Below are positions 1-5,803 of a DNA stretch of 7,284 nucleotides, piece after piece (the stretch's first letter is position 1; each line of letters opens with the position of its first letter). The stretch is taken from contig JAKPSR010000266.1 of assembly GCA_029571425.1 (NCBI GenBank), positions 1 to 7,284 on the forward strand. The letters are read 5' to 3'. This DNA is from Spirochaetota bacterium. GTDB lineage: Bacteria; Spirochaetota; Spirochaetia; Treponematales; Treponemataceae. The position numbers and the translations under genes were made by a program. The notes under the pieces are model-generated. The model did no database searches, was not told the DNA's origin, and was given only the letters and a program-made list of their open reading frames with translations.

Positions 1-376
1 CGAGGACGGCGAAGAGCCAGCGGAGGGGAAGTCCTACTGCCTGAGTCGCGAGGGCGGCGAGGAAAAAGGCCATGAAGACCCCGCTCGCGAAGGACGTGGA
101 CCTGAGATCGATATTCTTATCGAGCTCGTCGACCCGATCCACCTCCTCCGTCTCCCCCGTCGCCGCGTTGTGAATCGCGAGGGCGATCATGGCAAGGATG
201 CGGAAAACGATTTGCGCGATAACGTACAGCAGCACCGCTCGGGCCCACCATACCCTATTATCCGAATAGAGCGATGGGTCCTGGGCGATCCGGGGCGCGA
301 ATGCGGCCACGCATGTCGCGCTAATCGCGAGGTTCCCGACGAGAAAGAGTGTGCTTCTTTTAATCTGCGTGGTCAT
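1..376 (-). CDS. Small multi-pass membrane protein, 3' end outside the window
   Basis: The first 125 residues are visible and the C-terminus lies beyond the left edge. The ATG at 376 follows a near-perfect Shine-Dalgarno (AAGGAGGG, 382-389 on the minus strand) with a 5-base gap, so the start is well supported. Hydrophobic segments at residues about 9-28, 44-68 and 96-115 look like transmembrane helices, and a fourth seems to begin at residue 119 (RWLFAVL). Between the second and third lies a charged loop ending in DELDKNIDLRS (residues 83-93). This resembles the DERDK-type loop of small four-helix membrane proteins of unknown function that often sit beside a small transcriptional regulator. 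That link is recalled from family knowledge and was not tested. No catalytic residue is apparent, and the role is unknown. Expression probably responds to whatever binds the palindrome at 470-489. Confidence 0.8.
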   Translation of the reverse strand, partial: MTTQIKRSTLFLVGNLAISATCVAAFAPRIAQDPSLYSDNRVWWARAVLLYVIAQIVFRILAMIALAIHNAATGETEEVDRVDELDKNIDLRSTSFASGVFMAFFLAALATQAVGLPLRWLFAVL

Positions 377-428
377 CTTGACCCTCCTTGGCTCGTGTAC
401 AGTACATTATGTAACATTAACAAGTCGA

Positions 429-458
429 AGTGTAATGTATAGATTACATATATGTCAA
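429..458 (-). promoter_or_regulatory. Candidate sigma-70 promoter of the membrane-protein gene
   Basis: On the minus strand a perfect -35 box TTGACA (453-458) is followed after 18 bases by TACACT (429-434), which matches four of six -10 positions. Transcription would start roughly 45 bases before the ATG at 376. A second possible -10, a perfect TATAAT at 468-473, overlaps the neighbouring palindrome but has no convincing -35 box. The region is AT-rich against a GC-rich background, as expected of a promoter. Confidence 0.5.
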
Positions 459-469
459 GAATTGATTAT

Positions 470-489
470 TATACCTACCGGTAGGTATA
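470..489. promoter_or_regulatory. Perfect 20-bp palindrome, probable operator (TetR-like)
   Basis: The sequence tatacctaccggtaggtata reads identically on both strands over all 20 bases. A uninterrupted dyad of this kind (core TACCTACCGGTAGGTA) is typical of operators bound by TetR/AcrR-type dimers; the assignment to that family is inference. It lies 12 bases upstream of the TTGACA box of the minus-strand promoter and overlaps a perfect minus-strand TATAAT (468-473). It also overlaps a plus-strand pair TTGATT (462-467) and TATAGT (486-491), 18 bases apart. No TetR-type gene is in the window, so a cognate regulator would lie beyond the left edge or elsewhere. Confidence 0.6.
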
Positions 490-534
490 GTGGACGGGAC
501 GTTTAATCAAAACGATGTATAACGAAGCACTCTA

Positions 535-557
535 GCCAGGCCCTTTTGGGCCCTGGC
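535..557 (-). terminator. GC-rich hairpin downstream of the lipoprotein gene, weak terminator candidate
   Basis: Nine base pairs of GC-rich stem (gccaggccc against gggcctggc on the minus strand, with one bulged G) close a four-base loop of A residues. The hairpin begins about 24 bases after the stop codon of the minus-strand lipoprotein gene. No U-run follows on either strand, so it is not a canonical intrinsic terminator. It could mark the transcript 3' end or stabilise it. Confidence 0.4.
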
Positions 558-580
558 CTACGTGCGTCGATTTGGAGAGG

Positions 581-1615
581 TTAGTTGACTGTCGCCGTGA
601 TGCTGCCGACGATGCGCGCCGAGCTGTTATCGGGGTCGGCAACGCCGAAGGGCTTGTCGGGATTTCCCGCCGCTTCGTCCTTCTTGTGCGTGATGAACTT
701 GAGACGATCGAGCGTCTGCTTCGCGCCGACGGTGAGCTCGCCGCCGACATACGCGGCAAGTGTTTTTATTGTTCCTTCGTTCGGGGTCCAGGCTTCGAAG
801 GCGAGGGTGTACGGGCTTGCGATGGCGGAGCGGTCCACGAGCGCGGAGTAGAGGAGGGCCGGTTGGTCCGAGAACCAATCGTTGGGGTCGAATGAATGAT
901 CACTTTCGAAGCAGATACGGAACTTCTGGATATCATTGTCCTTTAGATAGCCGGACACCGTAAAATTCTGCTTTGCCTTCGTCGCGCCGGAAACGCCGTC
1001 AACCTCGGCCGCGTTATATCGGTTACGATTCCAGAACGGTAGGGCGGTGTTCGTTAATCCCCCGCCGGGAAGCAGGCGGTTACATACGTACAGGTTTTGG
1101 ATCAGCGTGCCGTCTTCCTTCTCGAGCCAGATCGCGTAGATGTTATTATACGTGGAGCTGTTATCCTGGCCATAGACGAAGTTGACCGTCACGAGCGGTC
1201 CCGGCGTCGCGCGCTTAACGGCGATGGAGTACGTTTGGTTTGTGCCTCCGTTCGCGACGACAACGGTTATGGTATTGTTTCCGGGCGTGAGCGGTATCGT
1301 CTGCGACTCGGATGCCGAGGCTACCGACGCGCCGTTCACGGTAATGGCAGCGTCGCCTGAGGTCGCCGTCGGCGTAATAGTGATCGACGTGATCTCGTTC
1401 GCGACGGTGCAGGTATAGTTTTCAATGTCGTCGTCGAACGACGGGTACAGGCGCTCGCTTTTGACGCTAAGCGCGGAAAGGCTCGTGTCGGAAGGTGTAG
1501 CAGGATCGTCTTTCGAATCCTGCGCGCACGAAGCCATGAGTCCCGCCATGATGGCGAGGAGAGCCGTCAGCGCGGCGAACCGCGTGAACGGCTGTTTAAT
1601 TATATGGTTCTTCAT
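581..1615 (-). CDS. Putative secreted lipoprotein with cadherin-like beta-sandwich domain
   Basis: The 344-residue product starts with a charged n-region, a hydrophobic stretch at 13-26 and Cys30 in LMASC, a relaxed lipobox. It should be exported and lipid-anchored. Residues about 44-136 (LSALSV, then YTCTV, VTVNGASV-like strands and a closing YSIAVKRA) match the cadherin-like beta-sandwich family PF12733. The C-terminal part (about 140-344) has AIWLEKEDGTLIQ, DGVSGATK and ESDHSFDPNDW, which recall DUF2271-type extracellular proteins; this second match is weak. An in-frame ATG at 1702 would add 29 residues, but it would put non-signal sequence before the signal peptide, so 1615 is preferred. 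No Shine-Dalgarno precedes 1615. The coding sequence is less GC-rich than the gal genes. The role is unknown; cell-surface binding or adhesion is a guess from the fold. Confidence 0.75.
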   Translation of the reverse strand: MKNHIIKQPFTRFAALTALLAIMAGLMASCAQDSKDDPATPSDTSLSALSVKSERLYPSFDDDIENYTCTVANEITSITITPTATSGDAAITVNGASVASASESQTIPLTPGNNTITVVVANGGTNQTYSIAVKRATPGPLVTVNFVYGQDNSSTYNNIYAIWLEKEDGTLIQNLYVCNRLLPGGGLTNTALPFWNRNRYNAAEVDGVSGATKAKQNFTVSGYLKDNDIQKFRICFESDHSFDPNDWFSDQPALLYSALVDRSAIASPYTLAFEAWTPNEGTIKTLAAYVGGELTVGAKQTLDRLKFITHKKDEAAGNPDKPFGVADPDNSSARIVGSITATVN

Positions 1616-1622
1616 AGAAATC

Positions 1623-1628
1623 ACTATA
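1623..1628 (-). promoter_or_regulatory. Possible -10 box directly before the lipoprotein start
   Basis: TATAGT on the minus strand matches five of six -10 positions and ends seven bases before the ATG at 1615. If used, transcription would start at or next to the start codon, giving a leaderless message; this fits the missing Shine-Dalgarno. No good -35 box is visible 16-18 bases upstream, so confidence is low. The near-palindrome TGAAAGTTTTCA (1638-1649) lies just upstream. Confidence 0.25.
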
Positions 1629-1703
1629 GCGCGCGTTTGAAAGTTTTCATTAATTGAAGTTATATGCGATAACGCCACATACTCGAGGATGTCCAATATC
1701 ATG

Positions 1704-1720
1704 TAGCGATCGAATCGCTA
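1704..1720. repeat. Inverted repeat between the AraC-type and lipoprotein genes
   Basis: TAGCGAT and ATCGCTA form perfect seven-base arms around CGA. The dyad sits 30 bases past the AraC-type stop codon and about 90 bases upstream of the lipoprotein start. It has no following T-run, so an operator is at least as likely as a terminator. Nothing else recognisable was seen in the 135-base gap between the two genes apart from AT-rich promoter-like sequence. Confidence 0.35.
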
Positions 1721-1750
1721 TACTGCATACGACTATCTGGAAACCACGAT

Positions 1751-2599
1751 CTATTCTCGTGTTCTCATCTTTTTAGGTGAAACCCCGCGGTGGCGTTTGT
1801 AAAGGCGCGAAAAATAGAGCGCATCGTCGTATCCAAGTTCGCCGGCGATTTCGACAATGGTCTTGTCAGGAAACTGGCGTAAGTATCGATCGGCGCGGGC
1901 GAGTTTGCTCTCAATTATAAAGGGCTTAAAGGCCATGCCGGTCGCCTTCTTGCAGAGGCGATTGAGGGAGGAAGGGCTTCGGGCGCAAAGTGAGGCGGCT
2001 TCCTCGAGGGTCGGTGTCCATGCAATCTCGCGATCGAGCCGGTCGACGAGGGGCATCAGGGCGTCGTAGTCGCGGTTACGGATCATCCGCTCGCGGGCGA
2101 TCAGACCCAGCAAGAACCGGTAGGTTTCCATCAAATCCTGTATGGTTTCCTCGCCGAACGAAGGACTCGCGAGAAAGGCGCGGGTAAGGCGTCCGTCTCC
2201 GATGGCGGCGTCCCATTCGCGCTGGTAGGGCGATTCCTCCATGCCTTCAAGTCGGAATTGCCCAAGCATGATACAACCGAGGGTCTCGCCGTCGACGACG
2301 AGGGGAAGTGCCGCTTCCTCCATACCGCCATGACAATGGTAGCGAATCATGCGCCTTTCGCGGATGCATCGCGCGATCATTCGCCGATCGAGATCGACGC
2401 ACCGCGCGTCCATGGAGAGGTCGCCGCGAACGAGACGGCAATAATCGCAGTCGGGCTGTTCCTCGCCGGGATAGAGCCTCTCGCCGTTCGGGGTGAAAAG
2501 GGAGAGGCGGACGCCATGGAGTCGATAGTACCGCTGGAATGACGTTTTTAGTTCCTCGTCGATGTGGATCCAGGGAAGGTAACCGGTCTTTGAGGCCAT
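1751..2599 (-). CDS. AraC-family regulator with PocR-type sensory domain
   Basis: The 282-residue protein has two parts. Residues about 8-170 match the PocR ligand-binding domain: CDYCRLVRGD (51-60), ARCVDLDRRM, a YHCHGGM motif (87-93) and LPLVVDGETLGCIMLGQ (98-114). Cys51, Cys54, Cys67 and Cys89 are at the positions typical of this domain. Residues about 194-279 form an AraC/XylS double helix-turn-helix ending in IAGELGYDDALYFSRLYKRH, GVSPKKMR, which should bind promoter DNA. A TAG stop lies four codons upstream of the ATG at 2599, so no longer start exists. No Shine-Dalgarno is visible. The gene is divergent from the gal operon, with 105 bases between start codons, which makes it the prime candidate for an activator of that operon, probably sensing a small polar metabolite. 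PocR domains sense diols in known cases; the ligand here is unknown. Confidence 0.88.
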   Translation of the reverse strand: MASKTGYLPWIHIDEELKTSFQRYYRLHGVRLSLFTPNGERLYPGEEQPDCDYCRLVRGDLSMDARCVDLDRRMIARCIRERRMIRYHCHGGMEEAALPLVVDGETLGCIMLGQFRLEGMEESPYQREWDAAIGDGRLTRAFLASPSFGEETIQDLMETYRFLLGLIARERMIRNRDYDALMPLVDRLDREIAWTPTLEEAASLCARSPSSLNRLCKKATGMAFKPFIIESKLARADRYLRQFPDKTIVEIAGELGYDDALYFSRLYKRHRGVSPKKMRTRE

Positions 2600-2601
2600 G
2601 G

Positions 2602-2683
2602 ACGTATACTAGTGGAAACCGTTCGAAAAGTCCATGTAATTACCCCGTTTGGCTATGTCGCTATGCGCGATCGCACGTATACT
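2602..2683. repeat. Direct repeat acgtatact in the divergent promoter region
   Basis: The nine-base word acgtatact occurs at 2602-2610 and again at 2675-2683, 73 bases (about seven helical turns) apart, in the 105-base gap between the divergent AraC-type and nucleotidyltransferase starts. The first copy overlaps a minus-strand TAGTAT (2606-2611) six bases before the AraC-type ATG. The second contains the plus-strand TATACT likely to serve the operon. A shorter pair, gctatg, occurs at 2652-2657 and 2660-2665. These could be regulator half-sites or only similar -10 boxes. Confidence 0.4.
2678..2683 (+). promoter_or_regulatory. Candidate -10 box of the gal operon
   Basis: TATACT matches five of six -10 positions and lies 21 bases before the ATG at 2705, which would give a short leader that still contains the ribosome-binding site. 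No good -35 box is found at normal spacing; TTGGCT (2649-2654) is 23 bases away. A poor -35 is what an activator-dependent promoter would show, consistent with control by the divergent AraC-type protein. TGCG/CGCA arms (2664-2675) lie just upstream. Confidence 0.35.
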
Positions 2684-2692
2684 TCAGGTATT

Positions 2693-2698
2693 GGGGGA
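2693..2698 (+). promoter_or_regulatory. Ribosome-binding site deciding the nucleotidyltransferase start
   Basis: GGGGGA ends six bases before the ATG at 2705. It supports that codon over the in-frame upstream GTG (2612) and ATG (2663), neither of which has a comparable site. The protein then opens with the family's nucleotide-binding motif in the expected place. Confidence 0.6.
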
Positions 2699-2704
2699 AC
2701 GGTA

Positions 2705-3616
2705 ATGCGAAAGACGGTGGTGCTGATGGCGGCCGGGATGGGAAGCCGTTACGGGGGGCTCAAGCAAATCGACGCGATGGGACCGTCGGGCGAGATCCTT
2801 CTTGAGTATTCCGTTTACGACGCGATCCAGGCAGGATTTGATAAGGCGGTTTTTATCGTTTCGGAGCCGATGCGCGAGGAATTCGCCCGTTCGATCGGTT
2901 CGCGCCTTTCGTCCCGGATCGAGGTGGACTACGCGGTGCAGTCCCTCGACGACCTACCGCCTGGCTTCTCGCCGCCCGAGGGACGGACGAAGCCCTGGGG
3001 AACGAGCCAGGCAATCCTTTCCGCCGCGCGCGCCGTCTCGACTCCGTTTGCGGTGATGAACGCGGACGACTTCTACGGCCGCGAAGCCTTCGCCGCGATG
3101 GCGTCATTTCTCGCCGAGGTCGACCCCGACGCTTTCGACTCGGCGATGGTGGGGTACCGAATCGGGAACACCCTTTCCGCGCACGGTACGGTCACGCGAG
3201 CGCTGTGCCGCGTCGATGGCGGCTATCTTTCCGGGATCGACGAGGTGCCGGCGATCGGTTACGCGGAAGACGGCGGCATCGTCTATCGAGGCGGTGAACG
3301 GGAAGGCCGACTTACAGGCGACGAACTCTGCTCGATGAATCTCTGGGGCTTTACCCCGCTCGTCTTCGATTTCCTAAAAAGGGACTTTACGCGCTTTCTG
3401 GGCGAACATGGGCGCGAGCTTAAGTCTGAGTTGCTGATACCGGTCTCGGTGGGAAGGATGATCGCGTCGGGCGAGACGCGGGTGCGCGTCCTGGAGTCGC
3501 CCGACAGCTGGTTTGGGGTGACCTATCCCGAAGACAAAGACGCGGTGACGGCGCGGATCAAGGGGCTCGTCGAGGCGGGACTCTATCCGAGCCCGCTCTT
3601 TGGTGGTGCATCGTGA
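2705..3616 (+). CDS. Sugar-1-phosphate nucleotidyltransferase (GalU/RmlA-like fold)
   Basis: The 303-residue cytoplasmic enzyme is of the NTP-transferase type that joins a sugar-1-phosphate to a nucleotide and releases pyrophosphate. The N-terminal signature VVLMAAGMGSRYGGLKQ (5-21) is the nucleotide-binding loop, here with the RYGGLKQ form found in a poorly characterised subfamily. KPWGTSQAIL (96-105) and NADDFYG (119-125) supply the base-contact and metal-binding Asp regions, and MNLWGF (211-216) and WFGVTYPEDK (269-278) are typical of its C-terminal half. It is the first gene of the operon and overlaps galK by four bases, so it probably acts on the galK product. Because no galT is present, the likely reaction is galactose-1-phosphate plus UTP giving UDP-galactose. 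This substrate is inferred from context; glucose-1-phosphate or another hexose-1-phosphate, or a different NTP, is possible. Confidence 0.85.
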   Translation: MRKTVVLMAAGMGSRYGGLKQIDAMGPSGEILLEYSVYDAIQAGFDKAVFIVSEPMREEFARSIGSRLSSRIEVDYAVQSLDDLPPGFSPPEGRTKPWGTSQAILSAARAVSTPFAVMNADDFYGREAFAAMASFLAEVDPDAFDSAMVGYRIGNTLSAHGTVTRALCRVDGGYLSGIDEVPAIGYAEDGGIVYRGGEREGRLTGDELCSMNLWGFTPLVFDFLKRDFTRFLGEHGRELKSELLIPVSVGRMIASGETRVRVLESPDSWFGVTYPEDKDAVTARIKGLVEAGLYPSPLFGGAS

Positions 3617-4809
3617 GCGCGCGGGACATCGCACAGGATACCGATCTCGCCCGTCGGTTGGTCGCGTTGCATCGAGAGCGCTATGGGCGCGAGCCCGACG
3701 CAATCTCATTCGCGCCGGGGCGAGCCGAGGTTTTGGGGAACCATACCGACTATAACCTTGGCACGGTCCTTTCGACGGCGGTGGACGTCGGGCACTGCTT
3801 CGCGATCTCGCGGAACCAGGGCGCGGGGCTTCGCCTCCTCGCCGGCGACTTGGGCGAGACGGTTTCGTTCTCGCTCGACGCGGTTGGCCCGGTCATGGGC
3901 GCGCCATGGGCTTCGTATGTCAAGGGAGTGTTCTATAATCTCGCGTCCGGCGGACTCGAGGTCGCGGACTGGGACTGCAGTTTCCTGGGGAACGTTCCGA
4001 TCGGCTCGGGTCTCTCGAGCTCGGCGGCGCTTGAGGTATCGGCAGCCTTCGCCGCCATGGAGATCGCGGGGCGCGCGCTCGACCTCAAGGATGTGGCCGC
4101 CCTCTGCCGCGACGCCGAGAGCCGCTTCGCGGGATGTAACTGCGGTCTACTCGACCAGTTCTCCAGTATTTTCGGCAAGGCGCGAAGCCTGATCCATACC
4201 GATTTTCGCTCCCTGGAGGTGACGGACGTCCCGCTCGCGGCGGACGTCCGCTTCCTTATCGTCACGCCGGAGGCGGCGCACCGGCTCGCGGACTCGCCGT
4301 ATAACGAGCGGCGCGAGAGTTGCGAGCTCGCGGCTCGCGCTTTTGCGGCGCTTCTTCCCGGGCGAGTCGAGTCGCTGCGCGACGTGTCGCCGGCCGATTT
4401 CGAGAGATACCGCGGACGGTTGCCCGTCGAGGCGGCGATGCGCGCCGCCCACATCGTCGGGGAGATCGACCGGGTCGCGCGCGGGGTCGCGGCCCTGCGC
4501 TCAGGCGACATCGACGCATTCGGCGCGTTGATGTACGAGTCACACGAGTCCTCGCGCGCACTCTTCGAGAACTCGAGCGCGGAGCTCGACCTTGCGGTTG
4601 GGGCGGCGCGCGATTCCGGAGCGCCAGGCGCGCGGCTTTCGGGCGGCGGTTGGGGCGGAAGCCTTATCGTTCTCGCGCGGCAGGCGGATATCGACCGGCT
4701 TGGGCGCGAGATCGTCGAGCGCTGCGCCGGGCGTGGCCTCTCCGTCGGCGCGAGACAGGTCGTGCCTTCGGACGGTGCCCGCGTGCTCCGCGGGAGGGCT
4801 CACGCATGA
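3613..4809 (+). CDS. galK: Galactokinase (GHMP kinase family), divergent subfamily
   Basis: The 398-residue protein phosphorylates galactose at C1 using ATP. All three GHMP motifs are present: the galactokinase signature from APGRAEVLGNHTDYN (34-48), the ATP loop PIGSGLSSSAAL (129-140), and GARLSGGGWGGS (339-350). Arg37 and Asp181 (in GLLDQFSS) are the expected catalytic pair, and SPYNERRESCE (228-238) is a further galactokinase hallmark. Position 43, Glu in GALK1-type enzymes and in contact with the sugar, is Asn here, and the usual VSCPELD segment reads NSSAELD (320-326). These mark a separate subfamily whose sugar choice may be wider or different. The GTG start overlaps the upstream stop (GTGA), indicating translational coupling; about 20 residues precede the conserved core, as is usual. 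N-acetylgalactosamine or another hexose remains a possible substrate. Confidence 0.9.
   Translation: MSARDIAQDTDLARRLVALHRERYGREPDAISFAPGRAEVLGNHTDYNLGTVLSTAVDVGHCFAISRNQGAGLRLLAGDLGETVSFSLDAVGPVMGAPWASYVKGVFYNLASGGLEVADWDCSFLGNVPIGSGLSSSAALEVSAAFAAMEIAGRALDLKDVAALCRDAESRFAGCNCGLLDQFSSIFGKARSLIHTDFRSLEVTDVPLAADVRFLIVTPEAAHRLADSPYNERRESCELAARAFAALLPGRVESLRDVSPADFERYRGRLPVEAAMRAAHIVGEIDRVARGVAALRSGDIDAFGALMYESHESSRALFENSSAELDLAVGAARDSGAPGARLSGGGWGGSLIVLARQADIDRLGREIVERCAGRGLSVGARQVVPSDGARVLRGRAHA
4792..4798 (+). promoter_or_regulatory. Ribosome-binding site of galE inside galK
   Basis: GGGAGGG lies within the last codons of galK and ends seven bases before the galE ATG at 4806. It rules out the open frame that continues upstream over galK as part of the protein, since the residues encoded there are Arg-rich and unlike any GalE. 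Confidence 0.65.
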
Positions 4810-5798
4810 AGCGAATCCTGGTTACCGGCGGCGCCGGGTACATCGGCAGCGTGACGACGGAACTACTCTGCGACCTCGGCTATGAGGTTACCGTCGTCGA
4901 CAACCTCGAGCGCGGGTATCGCGAGGCGGTCGATCCGCGAGCGGCCTTCGTTCAGGCGGACCTTCGGGACGCGCGCGCGATCGCGACGGCTCTGGACCGC
5001 GTCAGGCCCGAGGGAGTCGTTCACTTCGCCGCTTATATCGAGGTCGGCGAGTCGATGCGGGACCCACTCCCGTTTTTCGAGAACAACGTCGTCGGCTCGC
5101 TAAACTTGGCACGCGCGATGGCGGGGTGCGGCTGTCGTAAGTTGGTCTTTTCCTCGACTTGCGCTGTATATGGCACGCCCGACGCCGTCCCCATGAACGA
5201 GGAACTTCCCCTGCGGCCGGAAAGCGTGTATGGGGAGTCGAAGCTGATCAGCGAGCGTATATTCTCCTGGGTGGGCCGCATACACGGCTTTACCCCGGTG
5301 TTTCTGCGGTATTTTAACGCGGCCGGGGCCACGCCCACGCGTGGCGAGGCGCATCGCCCGGAGACTCACCTGATCCCGCTTGCCTTGGAGAGCGCTCTCG
5401 GTAAAAGGGAAGGTCTTTCCCTCTACGGCGTCGACTATCCGACCCGAGACGGTACCTGCGTTCGGGACTACGTTCACGTTCGTGACCTCGCGCGGGCCCA
5501 TGTCCTTGCGCTGGAGAAGGACGTCAGGGGCGCGTTTAATCTGGGGAGCGGGGAAGGTTTTACGGTTTTGGAAGTTATCGAAGCCGCCCGGCGTATTACC
5601 GGTTGCGTCATTCCGACGGAGGCGAGGGGCAGGCGCGCGGGGGACGCGATTTCCTTAGTCGCGGACTCAGGGAAGGCCGAGCGGGAACTTGGGTGGAAAC
5701 CTCAATATTCCGACATCGACGAGTGCGTTCAGAGCGCGTGGGATTGGAAGTGCAGCCATCCGAATGGGTACGGGCAAATAGAACACAAAACGGTTTGA
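4806..5798 (+). CDS. galE: UDP-glucose/UDP-galactose 4-epimerase
   Basis: The 330-residue protein is an extended short-chain dehydrogenase that uses tightly bound NAD to interconvert UDP-galactose and UDP-glucose. The NAD-binding TGGAGYIGS (7-15) starts the Rossmann fold, and Tyr142 with Lys146 in VYGESK is the catalytic pair. Thr118 in FSSTCAVYG replaces the usual Ser. FNAAGA (170-175), RPETHLIPLAL (184-194), RDGTCVRDYVHV (214-225) and the closing AERELGWKPQ (291-300) are all GalE hallmarks. Length is normal. Leu284, at the substrate-pocket position equivalent to Tyr299 of the E. coli enzyme, may allow N-acetylated sugars too; this is inferred by alignment from memory. The ATG overlaps the galK stop (ATGA), so the two are probably translated together. 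Downstream of the nucleotidyltransferase, it would feed UDP-galactose into the UDP-glucose pool. Confidence 0.95.
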   Translation: MKRILVTGGAGYIGSVTTELLCDLGYEVTVVDNLERGYREAVDPRAAFVQADLRDARAIATALDRVRPEGVVHFAAYIEVGESMRDPLPFFENNVVGSLNLARAMAGCGCRKLVFSSTCAVYGTPDAVPMNEELPLRPESVYGESKLISERIFSWVGRIHGFTPVFLRYFNAAGATPTRGEAHRPETHLIPLALESALGKREGLSLYGVDYPTRDGTCVRDYVHVRDLARAHVLALEKDVRGAFNLGSGEGFTVLEVIEAARRITGCVIPTEARGRRAGDAISLVADSGKAERELGWKPQYSDIDECVQSAWDWKCSHPNGYGQIEHKTV

Positions 5799-5803
5799 CA
5801 GAT

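Noticed and set aside
170..442. Plus-strand open frame of 90 codons
   Set aside because: It is antisense to the membrane-protein gene, has no ribosome-binding site, and its translation has no hydrophobic or domain pattern.
572..895. Plus-strand open frame of 107 codons antisense to the lipoprotein gene
   Set aside because: Charged, low-complexity translation with no recognisable family; the minus-strand frame has a signal peptide and domain motifs.
1616..1702. N-terminal extension of the lipoprotein from ATG 1702
   Set aside because: It would put 29 polar residues ahead of an otherwise normal lipoprotein signal peptide.
2612..2704. N-terminal extension of the nucleotidyltransferase from GTG 2612 or ATG 2663
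   Set aside because: It would run through the promoter region, lacks a ribosome-binding site, and places extra residues before the conserved N-terminal beta strand.
4320..4805. Open plus-strand frame continuous with galE that would add 162 residues to its N-terminus
   Set aside because: It lies over galK in another frame, is Arg-rich as expected of a shadow in GC-rich DNA, and the GalE NAD-binding motif starts right at 4806 after a good ribosome-binding site.
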